In this document: in pieces, positions 7,602 through 14,778 of the stretch
Layout of the letters: every line of letters begins with the position of its first letter
Position numbering within the stretch: the stretch's first letter is position 1
IMG/VR virus record: IMGVR_UViG_3300046001_001937
Span: 1-27,320 of that record
Strand: one strand, 5' to 3'
Length of the DNA: 27,320 nucleotides
Source of the DNA: a virus
The notes under the pieces: model-generated
What the model saw: only the letters and a program-made list of their open reading frames with translations
The model's database searches: none
Told to the model about the DNA's origin: nothing
Program-made: the position numbers and the translations under genes

Positions 7602-8861
7602 TTATACAACCCATTTTGTGTTATTAGGCAATGAAGTGCTCCACGAATCATCACTCTCGTCAAGGCATATCGCTAAGTACCTGAAGCTGTCTGAGTAGTG
7701 CGAAGCCCAATCATGCAAAGGCTTTTCATAGAATACATTGCGTTTTTCGTCGTGTTCTCGTCTGTAATTCCTTAGAGCATCAAGACCAGGCTTAGTTTTA
7801 GGATCAAACCAGCATCTCGGAAGCAACCGCCTGACAGCCTGAATTCCATCAGCTACCGACAGCCTTGGAGCAACAGCTATATCTAGCCCTGCCTCGATTA
7901 AGACTTCTTTGCGGCTTCTCCCTGTGCCAAGTTCCCTGACCTCAACGTCATGCGGAAGGAATTGCTGGTATCGTGCATAGTCGTTGTCTTGCAGCCATCG
8001 TACATACCAGTCCAGACCTTGCCCGTGGTTTTCGATGCAGTCAATAAGCCGCACTTCTTTGCCAACCAATTGAGCCACCCAAAGACAAGTGCTATCGCCC
8101 ATGCCCAAATCCCAAGCAACAAAAGACCGGCAAAGATCATCCCGTTCAATAGTTGTGATGTGACCTTTTTCTTCGATAGTGTTAATAATCGCGCCATAGT
8201 AGCTACCCTCTACCGCTGAATTAAAGTCGCATTCAAACTCTTGCCGGTACTTGTCCTGCCCCATTTCCTTTTCAGCTTCAAGCAACTCAGACGCTTTTAG
8301 CACACCAGTCTGACTAGCCTTGTACTCCAATAGCTTCCATCCATCAGTAGCAGCAGCCCTATCCCTGAAGTCTGCAAAGTGGTTGCGTCCTTTAGGAGTA
8401 CCAATAAACAAGCACCAGCCCATACGGTCAGCTAGTGCTGGTCTAACTACTTCGTTCCAGATTTTCGGGTTTTGGTCGCCAATCTCGTCCAAGACCACGC
8501 CATCAAAATACTGGCCACGTAAGCTATCGGGATTGTCGCTACCGTAAAGGCTGATGCGCCTACCCCAAAAATCAACCCTAAGCTCTGAGATATTAGCCGT
8601 AGCACCCAATGGACGAGTAAATTCAAGCAGATAGTCCCAAGCAACACGCTTCGACTGAGCGTAAGTAGGAGCAATGTAAGCAAATCTAGGGTTAGGCTTA
8701 TCACATTGAATCGCGGCCTTTATAAGATGATTGATAGCCGATACAGTCTTGCCCATACGACGATGCGCCACTACCACTGTAAAGCGATTGCTATCAATGG
8801 CCTCATGTATCTCTACCTGCTCCTTTCGGGGCTTGTAAGCTATCTCGATTATTTCTGGCAT
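7602..8861 (-). CDS. terL: Terminase large subunit
   Basis: A 419-residue packaging motor. The ATPase part has a Walker A-like AHRRMGKT (residues 32-39), a Walker B hydrophobic run ending in DE (GVVLDEIGD, 121-129) and a coupling segment FIGTPKGRN (about 152-160). The nuclease part starts near VAWDLGMGD, with D251 as a probable metal ligand. Together these cleave concatemeric DNA and pump it through the portal. ATG 8861 lacks a recognisable Shine-Dalgarno and lies in an AT-rich stretch. The gene is separated from the small subunit by an opposite-strand mini-gene, which is unusual. Confidence 0.93.
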   Translation of the reverse strand: MPEIIEIAYKPRKEQVEIHEAIDSNRFTVVVAHRRMGKTVSAINHLIKAAIQCDKPNPRFAYIAPTYAQSKRVAWDYLLEFTRPLGATANISELRVDFWGRRISLYGSDNPDSLRGQYFDGVVLDEIGDQNPKIWNEVVRPALADRMGWCLFIGTPKGRNHFADFRDRAAATDGWKLLEYKASQTGVLKASELLEAEKEMGQDKYRQEFECDFNSAVEGSYYGAIINTIEEKGHITTIERDDLCRSFVAWDLGMGDSTCLWVAQLVGKEVRLIDCIENHGQGLDWYVRWLQDNDYARYQQFLPHDVEVRELGTGRSRKEVLIEAGLDIAVAPRLSVADGIQAVRRLLPRCWFDPKTKPGLDALRNYRREHDEKRNVFYEKPLHDWASHYSDSFRYLAICLDESDDSWSTSLPNNTKWVV

Positions 8862-8883
8862 TTATTTATAAATATTTCTCTAA

Positions 8884-8912
8884 ATATGTTTTTCTGTCGA
8901 AACTTCTATGAT
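8884..8912 (+). promoter_or_regulatory. Candidate plus-strand promoter for the mini-gene at 8966
   Basis: A good -10 hexamer TATGAT is present at 8907-8912, 54 bases before the mini-gene start, but the -35 position holds only a poor match. The region is AT-rich and lies just upstream of the large terminase start on the other strand. The gene needs a source of plus-strand transcript because all its neighbours face the other way. The assignment is tentative. Confidence 0.3.
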
Positions 8913-8965
8913 ATATTTCTTACATACCGCAGCAACTTAGCGGATTACAAAATGAAGGATACAAA

Positions 8966-9169
8966 ATGACAACAACAGAGAAAACAATTCGCGCATACGG
9001 TCAATGGTTAAAAATCACCCGCGACAATAAAAACAAAACTTTTACATTCGCTCGGGGCTATGATGGTTCTTTCACAGCATCACAGATTCAAACCTACAAA
9101 TTTAAATGGATGGCAAATTGGATGGAAGCACTAACATTTGCCAATCAAACAATCGAATCATACAAATAA
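8966..9169 (+). CDS. Plus-strand mini-gene between the terminase subunits (moron-like)
   Basis: A 67-residue protein, MTTTEKTIRAYGQWLKITRD at the start, rich in aromatic and basic residues (W14, W48, W52, several K and R). No known domain is recognised. AAGGA lies six bases upstream of ATG 8966, and an efficient terminator follows within two bases of the stop. The gene is flanked on both sides by genes of the opposite strand, so it forms an independent transcription unit inside the packaging module. That arrangement is typical of a moron. It is antisense to any transcript running from the small to the large terminase gene. Confidence 0.7.
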   Translation: MTTTEKTIRAYGQWLKITRDNKNKTFTFARGYDGSFTASQIQTYKFKWMANWMEALTFANQTIESYK

Positions 9170-9170
9170 C

Positions 9171-9190
9171 AAGCCCTTCGGGGCTTTTTT
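9171..9190 (+). terminator. Rho-independent terminator of the plus-strand mini-gene
   Basis: AAGCCC and GGGCTT form a six-pair stem around a TTCG tetraloop (9171-9186), followed by a T-run to 9190. The run of T lies on the plus strand side; on the minus strand the stem is followed by GTTATTTG, so the terminator acts rightward. Its last bases overlap the stop codon of the small terminase gene. Confidence 0.9.
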
Positions 9191-9488
9191 ACTTCTGCCA
9201 TGTGACCACATGCTGTTGTGCGCCACCATCTGCACCAGTAACCTCAGTCCTAGCCAGCTTAGGTATGTGATACTCACTCAGCTTGTTCATCAAATCTAAA
9301 GCCTTGTAAGGGTCTTCTACGGCTACCTCATTAAGCCACCTATCCATGTTGCCAGCGTTACGCTCTAGCAGGTTGGCAATAGCTTCTCGAACGATCTGAG
9401 TTGACTTGTTAGGCATACCTTTAGGTCTACCTGGCCCTGCTAGTCCCTCTCCGATTTTCGGCGTTTCTTTAACAATATTTGTTTCCAT
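9189..9488 (-). CDS. terS: Terminase small subunit (probable)
   Basis: A 99-residue protein with a basic GPGRPKGMPNKST segment (about residues 18-30), then two helices (IVREAIANLLERN and WLNEVAVEDPYKALDLMNKL) and a C-terminus with YHIPKLARTEVTG. This resembles the short small-terminase or DUF5681-like proteins found upstream of large terminases, which recognise packaging sites. ATG 9488 has AAAGGA about ten bases upstream. Position before the large subunit supports the call, though the sequence itself is short and only moderately diagnostic. Confidence 0.7.
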   Translation of the reverse strand: METNIVKETPKIGEGLAGPGRPKGMPNKSTQIVREAIANLLERNAGNMDRWLNEVAVEDPYKALDLMNKLSEYHIPKLARTEVTGADGGAQQHVVTWQK

Positions 9489-9517
9489 TTTTGCACTATC
9501 CTTTGGATGTTATGCGT

Positions 9518-11506
9518 TTACTTACGTTCTTCTTGAGCACCTAACAAACCACCACCTGCTGCTATTGGAGCCGCTGTAAATAATGGCTGTCCTTTGGATA
9601 CTCCTGCTTTCATTTCTGGTGTTATATCTAAATAGCGTATAGGTTCTTGATTAGGATACATTGATGGCACTCCACCAATATTAGCTCTATCTGTTGGAAT
9701 AGTAGTCTCACCTACCCTAGCACCCCACTTCTTACCGTACTTGTCTAGGAACTTAGGGTATATCTCGTCATAATATTTTTCCATTCCTTTTACATTTGCT
9801 TCATTAGGGTATCTTTTTGCTTGTTGGATACCTGTTGCCAATCCAATGCGATCATAGCCATTTTCTGCTGCGTGTTGAATAGCTCTTTTTAATGCCAATT
9901 GATACCATGTATCTTTGAACGGAGCTTCTAACACACCTTCAGAATTTCTAACTTCTAACTTTACTTCTTCATTTTTTAAAATTCTTTTTTGTTTCTTTAA
10001 ATCTAAAAGAGAATCATTTAATTTTTTGAATTTTTCCGACCCATCATCAACCCAAGCATCTGAATTATTATCAAAAGAAAATGAATTATCCATTTCAGAT
10101 GTAATTTTTTTAATTTCTTTATTATTTAAATTTTGCTTATTGAAATTTATTTCATGTTCTTTTTCAAATTCGTCTTTGTTTTTAAATTTAAAACCTTTTT
10201 CTCTTGCAGCTTGAAGCCAATCGCTTTGCACTTCTTCAATAAAAAGCATCTTTTTACCATCTGCATCTACTCTGTCATTTACTCGTAAATGAGCCAATGG
10301 GTTTTGTTGGCTTGGGTAAGGAAAATGATAAGATTTATAAGTATTTTCGTCAATTTGTTTTTTCATTGAATTAACAAAATTTTCCGCTTCATTCATTAAT
10401 TTTCTTGATTCGTCAACTTTTTCATAAGCTGCTACTGCTTCAGGACTTCCTGGCATAGCCTCGCTAATAGCTTTCCAATCAGCCATTAAATCACTTGTTT
10501 GCTTCCTTAGTGATCCAGCTTCTATCTGTGCCGTATCTAATGCGCCCATATTTTTATTAGGCATTGTCAGCACTAACTCACGGTAATTCTCACCACCTGG
10601 TCGTTGATATTTGCCAAAAAGAGCAGGAATATTTTCCTTTTTAAATTTTTCTAGATAATTACCAGGCGATATTTCAGTTACTGATGCAACCTCCTCAACA
10701 TTTACACGATTATTAGCAATGTAATCCTGAACTTCCTGCTTAGTAACACTTTTCTTATCCTTCAGGTAGTCATCCAAACCCATCCACTTGATTTCATCAG
10801 CGCGTACATCTTGACCTTTTGAAATATCATTCAAAAATGCCTGACCAGCCCCCTGTTTCCTAGGAGTGTTAATCGCTGCTTGTTCAACGGCACTATAAAA
10901 ACCAATATCTGATTTAGGAGCCTGTGCCAGCAATCCAGCTTTACTAACGTCTTGGATGCTCATACCTACCGGTAAATCTTTTGCAGCCTTAGCTACACCT
11001 AGCAAGCCCTTACCAGCACCCATACCTACCGCACCCAAGCCAGCTACGTCTAGCACATCCATTGGATTAGGAGCCTTACCCATACCTACATCTGTATAAG
11101 CCTGTTGCGCTCCAGTAATACCAAGCACATCAGCAGGTTTAATTGCTTGGAGTAGTTGATTTACATTAACTTGCTGAGTCTGCATACCAGACGGCACTAC
11201 TCCACCCATAGGGTCTTGCTTAGGAGCAAAGTTATAGCCAGTTGGAATATTTACTTGTGATTGTCCTGTGTAGCCTGGGAATAGTTTTGCAACATCAGCA
11301 GCAGTTCCTAGCTTATTAACTTGCTCTTTTGCTATTCCTGCACCCTTAGCCATCTTCTGAAACATATTTTCAGGCAATGCCTTAATAGTCGAGCCACTAG
11401 CTAGATTCTCGTTGATAATATCTTGTGTCGATTTACCACCTAGCTGCATCTGATACAGCATCTTTGATAGTTCTTCTTGTGTCGGTAAACGATTAAACTC
11501 AGCCAT
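9518..11506 (-). CDS. Large polyvalent-type phage protein
   Basis: A 662-residue protein. The N-terminus (to about 190) is Q, A and G rich with a hydrophobic VAGLGAVGMGAGKGLLGVAK stretch. Next come GFYSAVEQAAINTP and WMGLDDYLKDKKSVTKQEVQ, then GGENYRELVLTMP, then LAHLRVNDRVDADGKKMLFI with EEVQSDW, and finally APFKDTWYQLALKRAIQHAA and IRYLDITPEM near the end. This series of blocks is shared with large polyvalent-protein associated regions in phages, whose members are thought to be injected or packaged effectors; the exact biochemical activity is unknown to me. A lysine and asparagine rich insert lies between the EEVQSDW and APFKDTW blocks. ATG 11506 was chosen because GAGG lies six bases upstream; a TTG at 11518 lacks support. 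It overlaps the upstream gene by eight bases. Confidence 0.7.
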   Translation of the reverse strand: MAEFNRLPTQEELSKMLYQMQLGGKSTQDIINENLASGSTIKALPENMFQKMAKGAGIAKEQVNKLGTAADVAKLFPGYTGQSQVNIPTGYNFAPKQDPMGGVVPSGMQTQQVNVNQLLQAIKPADVLGITGAQQAYTDVGMGKAPNPMDVLDVAGLGAVGMGAGKGLLGVAKAAKDLPVGMSIQDVSKAGLLAQAPKSDIGFYSAVEQAAINTPRKQGAGQAFLNDISKGQDVRADEIKWMGLDDYLKDKKSVTKQEVQDYIANNRVNVEEVASVTEISPGNYLEKFKKENIPALFGKYQRPGGENYRELVLTMPNKNMGALDTAQIEAGSLRKQTSDLMADWKAISEAMPGSPEAVAAYEKVDESRKLMNEAENFVNSMKKQIDENTYKSYHFPYPSQQNPLAHLRVNDRVDADGKKMLFIEEVQSDWLQAAREKGFKFKNKDEFEKEHEINFNKQNLNNKEIKKITSEMDNSFSFDNNSDAWVDDGSEKFKKLNDSLLDLKKQKRILKNEEVKLEVRNSEGVLEAPFKDTWYQLALKRAIQHAAENGYDRIGLATGIQQAKRYPNEANVKGMEKYYDEIYPKFLDKYGKKWGARVGETTIPTDRANIGGVPSMYPNQEPIRYLDITPEMKAGVSKGQPLFTAAPIAAGGGLLGAQEERK

Positions 11507-12167
11507 AATATTCCTCAAATACGTCTGGCCTGTTGGCCTTTATCCACGCTTTAGATTCCTCGTGGCATTTATTGAAATCAGTTCCTACCGTCTGGCTACC
11601 TGCGTGATGCACATAACCACGGCTTACAAAATGCCTAAATCCAGCCTTAGCTAGATCACTGCACATTATATTGTCAGAATACCAGTTTATTGAAGGGAAT
11701 TTAGCAGTATCCCATGCTTTTTTGCTAATCGCTGCGAATATAGGTGCAATTACTGGAGTCTCTTTGATGTATGACTCGCTTCGATACTTAACACCGATCA
11801 TTTGATCGTCTTGTATTGGGAAGCGTATATTCTGGTCTGGCAGCACATAGTCCGACCTTGCACCCATGATGCCTACGTTATATTCTTGTATGTCTTGCCA
11901 ATCCTCTTGCATTAGCTTAATCGTGCTGGGAGTTAGCACAATGTCATCATTAGCCATGATTACAGAGTCGTAACCATCTCTAAATGCACAATCTACCGCT
12001 ACATTGTAAGCGTCACCGAAGTTCTTTTCTATGTTCGGGAGCCAGATTGTACCGTTGCGTTTTGCACCAGCAAGGTATACAGGTATATCAGGAGCATATG
12101 CCTTTAAAGATGCGAGTAATACATCTATGCCAGGATTGCTGACTGTGCAGATAACAATTGCTTGCAA
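11499..12167 (-). CDS. GT-A/GT2-like glycosyltransferase
   Basis: A 222-residue protein starting from TTG 12167, supported by AGGGAG five bases upstream; no in-frame ATG occurs until about residue 71. It has an N-terminal AIVICTVSNPGIDVLLASLK strand-helix unit, a metal-binding-like acidic motif VIMANDDIVLTP (NDD at 73-75), WYSDNIMCSDLAKAGFRHF, and a YVHHAGSQTVG segment typical of GT2-like phage proteins. It follows the SAM methyltransferase by nine bases, so the pair probably builds a methylated glycan on a phage or host target. The acceptor is not deducible. Confidence 0.75.
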   Translation of the reverse strand: MQAIVICTVSNPGIDVLLASLKAYAPDIPVYLAGAKRNGTIWLPNIEKNFGDAYNVAVDCAFRDGYDSVIMANDDIVLTPSTIKLMQEDWQDIQEYNVGIMGARSDYVLPDQNIRFPIQDDQMIGVKYRSESYIKETPVIAPIFAAISKKAWDTAKFPSINWYSDNIMCSDLAKAGFRHFVSRGYVHHAGSQTVGTDFNKCHEESKAWIKANRPDVFEEYYG

Positions 12168-12176
12168 ACTATCTCC

Positions 12177-12695
12177 CTAAACTTTACACAAACCCCAAAA
12201 GTATAAGTCTGCCGGACTATCGCAAGTCGAGAATCCATAATCACTAAAATTACTGAAATTGCAATTATCTTTAAAGTCTTGCTCAGTTAAATTTTTGTAG
12301 TAGTCACCGCAAAATGGTGCGTCTGCTCTACTTGTGCGGCTTGTACCATGCTCAGGACGGCCAGTAGTGGCACAAGTCATAATAATCAACCCGCTGCACA
12401 TTCTGACCATATTATTGAATGTTGCTACCCACTCAGGGTTATGCTCGAAGCACTCACATGAGATTGCAACATCGAAACTATTAGCTGGGAATACAAGATT
12501 CTCGCCATTAGCAATAATATCTACACCAGCACCAGCACCTAAATCTACGCCAATGTACGTACAATCTGTGAAAAACTGACGTACTGAGCCATTAATATCA
12601 AGGCTTCCAATTTCCAAAACTCTGTTATTAACAAAGTATTCAGGGAATTTCGCCTTAATACCAACTACAAAATCTAATTGGCTTTGATGACTCAC
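12177..12695 (-). CDS. Class I SAM-dependent methyltransferase
   Basis: A 172-residue Rossmann-fold methyltransferase. Motif I is VLEIGSLDINGS (26-37), the acidic end of strand 2 is IGVDLG (D51), and motif IV is FDVAISCECFEHN (about 74-86), where the family usually has an acidic-hydrophobic run. The sequence resembles small-molecule or sugar methyltransferases rather than DNA methyltransferases because no PPY or PC motif is present. The start is GTG 12695, overlapping the upstream stop (GTGA). The product probably acts with the adjacent glycosyltransferase. Confidence 0.8.
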   Translation of the reverse strand: MSHQSQLDFVVGIKAKFPEYFVNNRVLEIGSLDINGSVRQFFTDCTYIGVDLGAGAGVDIIANGENLVFPANSFDVAISCECFEHNPEWVATFNNMVRMCSGLIIMTCATTGRPEHGTSRTSRADAPFCGDYYKNLTEQDFKDNCNFSNFSDYGFSTCDSPADLYFWGLCKV

Positions 12696-12991
12696 TTTTT
12701 CTTATTCCTTGCAGATATTGCACTTGCCTTCTTTACTGCATCAGCCTTTGAACTAGCACCCCATGCTTTAAGACTTAACAATAGCCTTGTAGGTTCGCCA
12801 TTAGGCTTTTTCTCAGCACCAGGCATATTACCCATGCGAGCCAGAAAACTAGCCCTGCGCGGATTGTCACCTGCTTTAACTGGAGCCTTTAGGTTGGAGC
12901 CAGGATTAGCAGCCTCGTAAGACTTCCTGCCAGCTTCATTCAATCCACCCTTAGGATTCTTACCAGCTTTCTTTGTCCAAGCCGCAGCCAT
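12692..12991 (-). CDS. Small basic phage protein, DUF6321-like
   Basis: A 99-residue, strongly basic protein. It starts MAAAWTKKAGKNPKGGLNEA, continues with GRKSYEAANPGSNLKAPVKA and RRASFLARMGNM, and ends in a lysine tail. The layout matches DUF6321 proteins as I remember them; function is unknown, and nucleic-acid binding is only a guess from charge. ATG 12991 shares its first base with the stop of the upstream mini-gene (TAATG), and its end overlaps the methyltransferase GTG. It is the last of three coupled mini-genes. Confidence 0.7.
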   Translation of the reverse strand: MAAAWTKKAGKNPKGGLNEAGRKSYEAANPGSNLKAPVKAGDNPRRASFLARMGNMPGAEKKPNGEPTRLLLSLKAWGASSKADAVKKASAISARNKKK

Positions 12992-13185
12992 TATTTCTTC
13001 TTTGCCTTGTTTGTGGCTGTACGCTGGCCACGTTTCGGCAATGCAACCATGATTGCTACAGTTACACCTTTCTTGCCATTCTTGCCGTTTTGCTCCATCT
13101 TTTCTTCTTTTTCTTCCATCATGCAATTTTTACCGCCCTTGCACTCACCACCCTTACATTTACCGCACGATTTCATGCCTTTCAT
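12991..13185 (-). CDS. Cysteine- and lysine-rich mini-protein
   Basis: A 64-residue protein with an N-terminal cysteine cluster (CGKCKGGECKGGKNC, residues 7-21), an E and K rich middle and a very basic C-terminus. Four cysteines spaced CxxC-x5-C-x5-C suggest a small metal site, although histidines are missing. Its ATG 13185 overlaps the previous stop by four bases (ATGA) and its stop overlaps the next start (TAATG), which makes a real gene more likely than a chance frame. No function is assigned. Confidence 0.6.
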   Translation of the reverse strand: MKGMKSCGKCKGGECKGGKNCMMEEKEEKMEQNGKNGKKGVTVAIMVALPKRGQRTATNKAKKK

Positions 13186-13346
13186 TTTTTACCTTTCTTT
13201 GCTGTCTTTGCTTCACTCAAAGCAATAGCAATTGCTTGTTTCGATGACTTAACAACCTTGCCGCCTTTGCCAGAATGCAGGGTTCCTTCCTTAAACTCAG
13301 TCATAACCTTGCCAATTTTCTTCTCTGCTTTAGTTGGTTTTTTCAT
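13182..13346 (-). CDS. Basic mini-protein, DUF6496-like
   Basis: A 54-residue protein starting MKKPTKAEKKIGKVMTEFKE. It contains the signature GTLHSGKGGKVVKSSKQAIA, then IALSEAKTAKKG at the end. This is the pattern of DUF6496, a short basic protein of unknown function common in phages and in plant-associated bacteria. It starts within the end of the HNH-like gene (17-base overlap). It ends ATGA with the cysteine-rich mini-gene, so the three mini-genes are co-translated. Confidence 0.8.
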   Translation of the reverse strand: MKKPTKAEKKIGKVMTEFKEGTLHSGKGGKVVKSSKQAIAIALSEAKTAKKGKK

Positions 13347-13623
13347 TTAGCATTTCCTTTACTTGCTCAAGTAGTTGCTGCTCAGTAATATTGTATTTGC
13401 GCTCAAAGGCTTTGCGTCCCATGCCGTGATAGCCTTCATTGCCACGATGATGACTTGGGCATAATCCGATCACGTTGTAATGATTATTCCTTACTCCAAG
13501 ACCTAAGCCTATACCGCGGCAATGATGAATTTCGCACGGGCTTTGCGGATAACCTGCGTTATAACAGATTATACAACCAATGTCTGCCACTTTTGACAAG
13601 TAACGCTTCTCGTCTTTAGTCAT
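13330..13623 (-). CDS. HNH-type nuclease of the Ref (RecA-dependent nuclease) group
   Basis: A 97-residue protein with paired metal cysteines C17 and C20 (GCIIC), an EIHHCRG motif with H33-H34, a third C55 and the HNH-like PSHHRG with H58-H59, followed by a GYHGMGRKAFERKYNI segment. The order matches the Ref family of P1 and related phages, HNH-fold nucleases that cut DNA in cooperation with RecA. The length is close to the catalytic core. The ATG overlaps the upstream gene by eight bases. Confidence 0.82.
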   Translation of the reverse strand: MTKDEKRYLSKVADIGCIICYNAGYPQSPCEIHHCRGIGLGLGVRNNHYNVIGLCPSHHRGNEGYHGMGRKAFERKYNITEQQLLEQVKEMLNEKTN

Positions 13624-13801
13624 CTAAGTTATCAATAATACGTTGCAAATAAATAGCTAAATCCATCGCTTCTTCCTGTGCATGAATTAACCATTGTTTA
13701 TTTGTTAAGTCTATTCGTTCTGTAGTAACGCCGTATTTACGCAATCCAATCTCAGCACGTTGCGTCATTTTATTAATGACTGCGTCTACATTTTTATCCA
13801 T
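13616..13801 (-). CDS. MazG-like / all-alpha NTP-PPase-type mini-protein (possible)
   Basis: A 61-residue protein with the pattern RAEIGLRKYGVTTERIDLTN followed by WLIHAQEEAMDLAIYLQRII. The QEEAMD run and surrounding helices resemble a shortened all-alpha NTP pyrophosphohydrolase fold, but it is too short to hold the full metal site, so enzymatic activity is doubtful. AAAGGA lies seven bases upstream of ATG 13801, inside the previous gene's end. It is part of a coupled run of small genes. Confidence 0.55.
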   Translation of the reverse strand: MDKNVDAVINKMTQRAEIGLRKYGVTTERIDLTNKQWLIHAQEEAMDLAIYLQRIIDNLDD

Positions 13802-13982
13802 TATTCTTATCCTTTAGCTTGGCTTCGATGGCCGCACATAAAGCAAAATAATTACCTTTTGCAGACTGCTCACAAGACATACGCTCCTCATCTGTCAGCC
13901 CCTGCCATTCTCTAGGTAGGTTGTACTTTGCTCTGGTGTACACCATTTTGTCTGGGTCTGTTGGGTGTGGTTTAAGTGGCAT
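13794..13982 (-). CDS. Small phage protein with WxGLTDEE module
   Basis: A 62-residue protein: MPLKPHPTDPDKMVYTRAKY at the start, then a WQGLTDEERMSC segment, an alanine-rich helix and the C-terminal LKDKNNG. The WxGLTD module and its end occur also in the gene at 14156-14557, so the two are probably partly related. Function is unknown. AAAGGAG lies seven bases upstream of ATG 13982, and the stop overlaps the next start by eight bases. Confidence 0.6.
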   Translation of the reverse strand: MPLKPHPTDPDKMVYTRAKYNLPREWQGLTDEERMSCEQSAKGNYFALCAAIEAKLKDKNNG

Positions 13983-14163
13983 TGTTCTTCTCCTTTAATA
14001 GCACCTCAAGATTTCGTTCCCTTACTGTACCAAGCCCCAAAAATACGGATGCAATGTCACGCACCACATATTGCTCTGTTGCCGTTTCAATTTTAAAAGT
14101 CTCAATCCACTCGCCGTTAACCCAATCCGATATTGATATTCTTCGCACCCTAAACTCATCCAC
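13972..14163 (-). CDS. Small beta-rich phage protein
   Basis: A 63-residue protein, MDEFRVRRISISDWVNGEWI first, then FKIETATEQYVVRDIASVFL and a C-terminal LLKEKNN ending. The start is GTG 14163, with AGGAG seven bases upstream. An ATG at 14159 is in another frame. The N-terminal part is likely to be beta-structured. No domain is recognised. Its end carries the Shine-Dalgarno for the next gene, a pattern shared by several neighbours. Confidence 0.55.
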   Translation of the reverse strand: MDEFRVRRISISDWVNGEWIETFKIETATEQYVVRDIASVFLGLGTVRERNLEVLLKEKNNAT

Positions 14164-14557
14164 TGTTCTTCTCCTTTAGCTCTATTTCTATCGCTTCAAT
14201 TAATTCAATAGCCGTCCATTTAGGCGCGTACTTTATAAAATGTAATTTTGCTTTATCCGTCAGCCCTACCCATTCGCGCTGTGGTGCTGTGTAAAGTGGT
14301 GTTACTGACGGATCATCAAATGGTTTTCCATACTCAATTTGCTCGCACTCGTCATCGGGATTAACATACATCCATGCCACCGGCTTTGGCTCAGGCTGCG
14401 CTAGTGCTGCGCGTAGTGTTTCAACTGATTTACGATTAGCTACAACCTGATCTTCAATCTCATCGTCTGATCGTTTTTCAAACAACATAGCGACAAGCAA
14501 ACTATTTGATTCTTCAATCGCATCAAGTACTATTTGCATTGCTTCTTTATCAGTCAT
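14156..14557 (-). CDS. Phage accessory protein with PVAWMYV / WVGLTD modules
   Basis: A 133-residue protein beginning MTDKEAMQIVLDAIEESNSL, with a helical N-terminus and LRAALAQPEPKPVAWMYV. A short acidic middle, TPLYTAPQREWVGLTD and a helical C-terminus ending ELKEKNSG follow. Such mosaic proteins are common in phages and carry no known activity. ATG 14557 is chosen because it overlaps the upstream stop (ATGA) and has a G-run upstream; a longer start at 14593 would overlap the upstream gene further. Confidence 0.65.
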   Translation of the reverse strand: MTDKEAMQIVLDAIEESNSLLVAMLFEKRSDDEIEDQVVANRKSVETLRAALAQPEPKPVAWMYVNPDDECEQIEYGKPFDDPSVTPLYTAPQREWVGLTDKAKLHFIKYAPKWTAIELIEAIEIELKEKNSG

Positions 14558-14778
14558 TGCTGCCCCCTTGCGCGGATAGCTCCAGCGCACCAATTACAAC
14601 CATTTGAAAAATCATCATATTCATTAGCGTCTGAATAAGCAGAATCGTTACACACCTTCGCGCATTCCTCACGCTCTGCATTCTTGATTGTGATAATAAA
14701 CGCCGCCAAATCCTCGGCTGTGAATGCGTAAATCCCATATTCATTTCGCGCTGTCTTGATAATTTCATCTATTGTCAT
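14554..14778 (-). CDS. Small conserved phage protein
   Basis: A 74-residue protein: MTIDEIIKTARNEYGIYAFT, a LAAFIITIKNAEREECAKVC helix and a C-terminus with cysteines (CNWCAGAIRARGQQ). The C-terminal CxxC and the AIRARG end are often seen in phage accessory proteins. Zinc binding is possible but not proven. GGAGGGGG immediately upstream gives a strong ribosome-binding site, and ATG 14778 overlaps the preceding stop (ATGA). A neighbouring alternative frame at 14550-14768 lacks these features. Confidence 0.65.
   Translation of the reverse strand: MTIDEIIKTARNEYGIYAFTAEDLAAFIITIKNAEREECAKVCNDSAYSDANEYDDFSNGCNWCAGAIRARGQQ

Noticed and set aside
7898-8704. Alternate minus- and plus-strand frames within the large terminase gene
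   Set aside because: The terminase frame carries Walker and nuclease motifs; the others are chance frames.
12678-13350. Plus-strand frames opposite the basic mini-genes
   Set aside because: They are the reverse reading of lysine-rich sequence and give phenylalanine/serine-rich low-complexity proteins without start signals.
14550-14768. 72-codon alternative frame overlapping the 74-residue gene
   Set aside because: The 14554-14778 frame has the strong GGAGGGGG site and ATGA overlaps on both sides.
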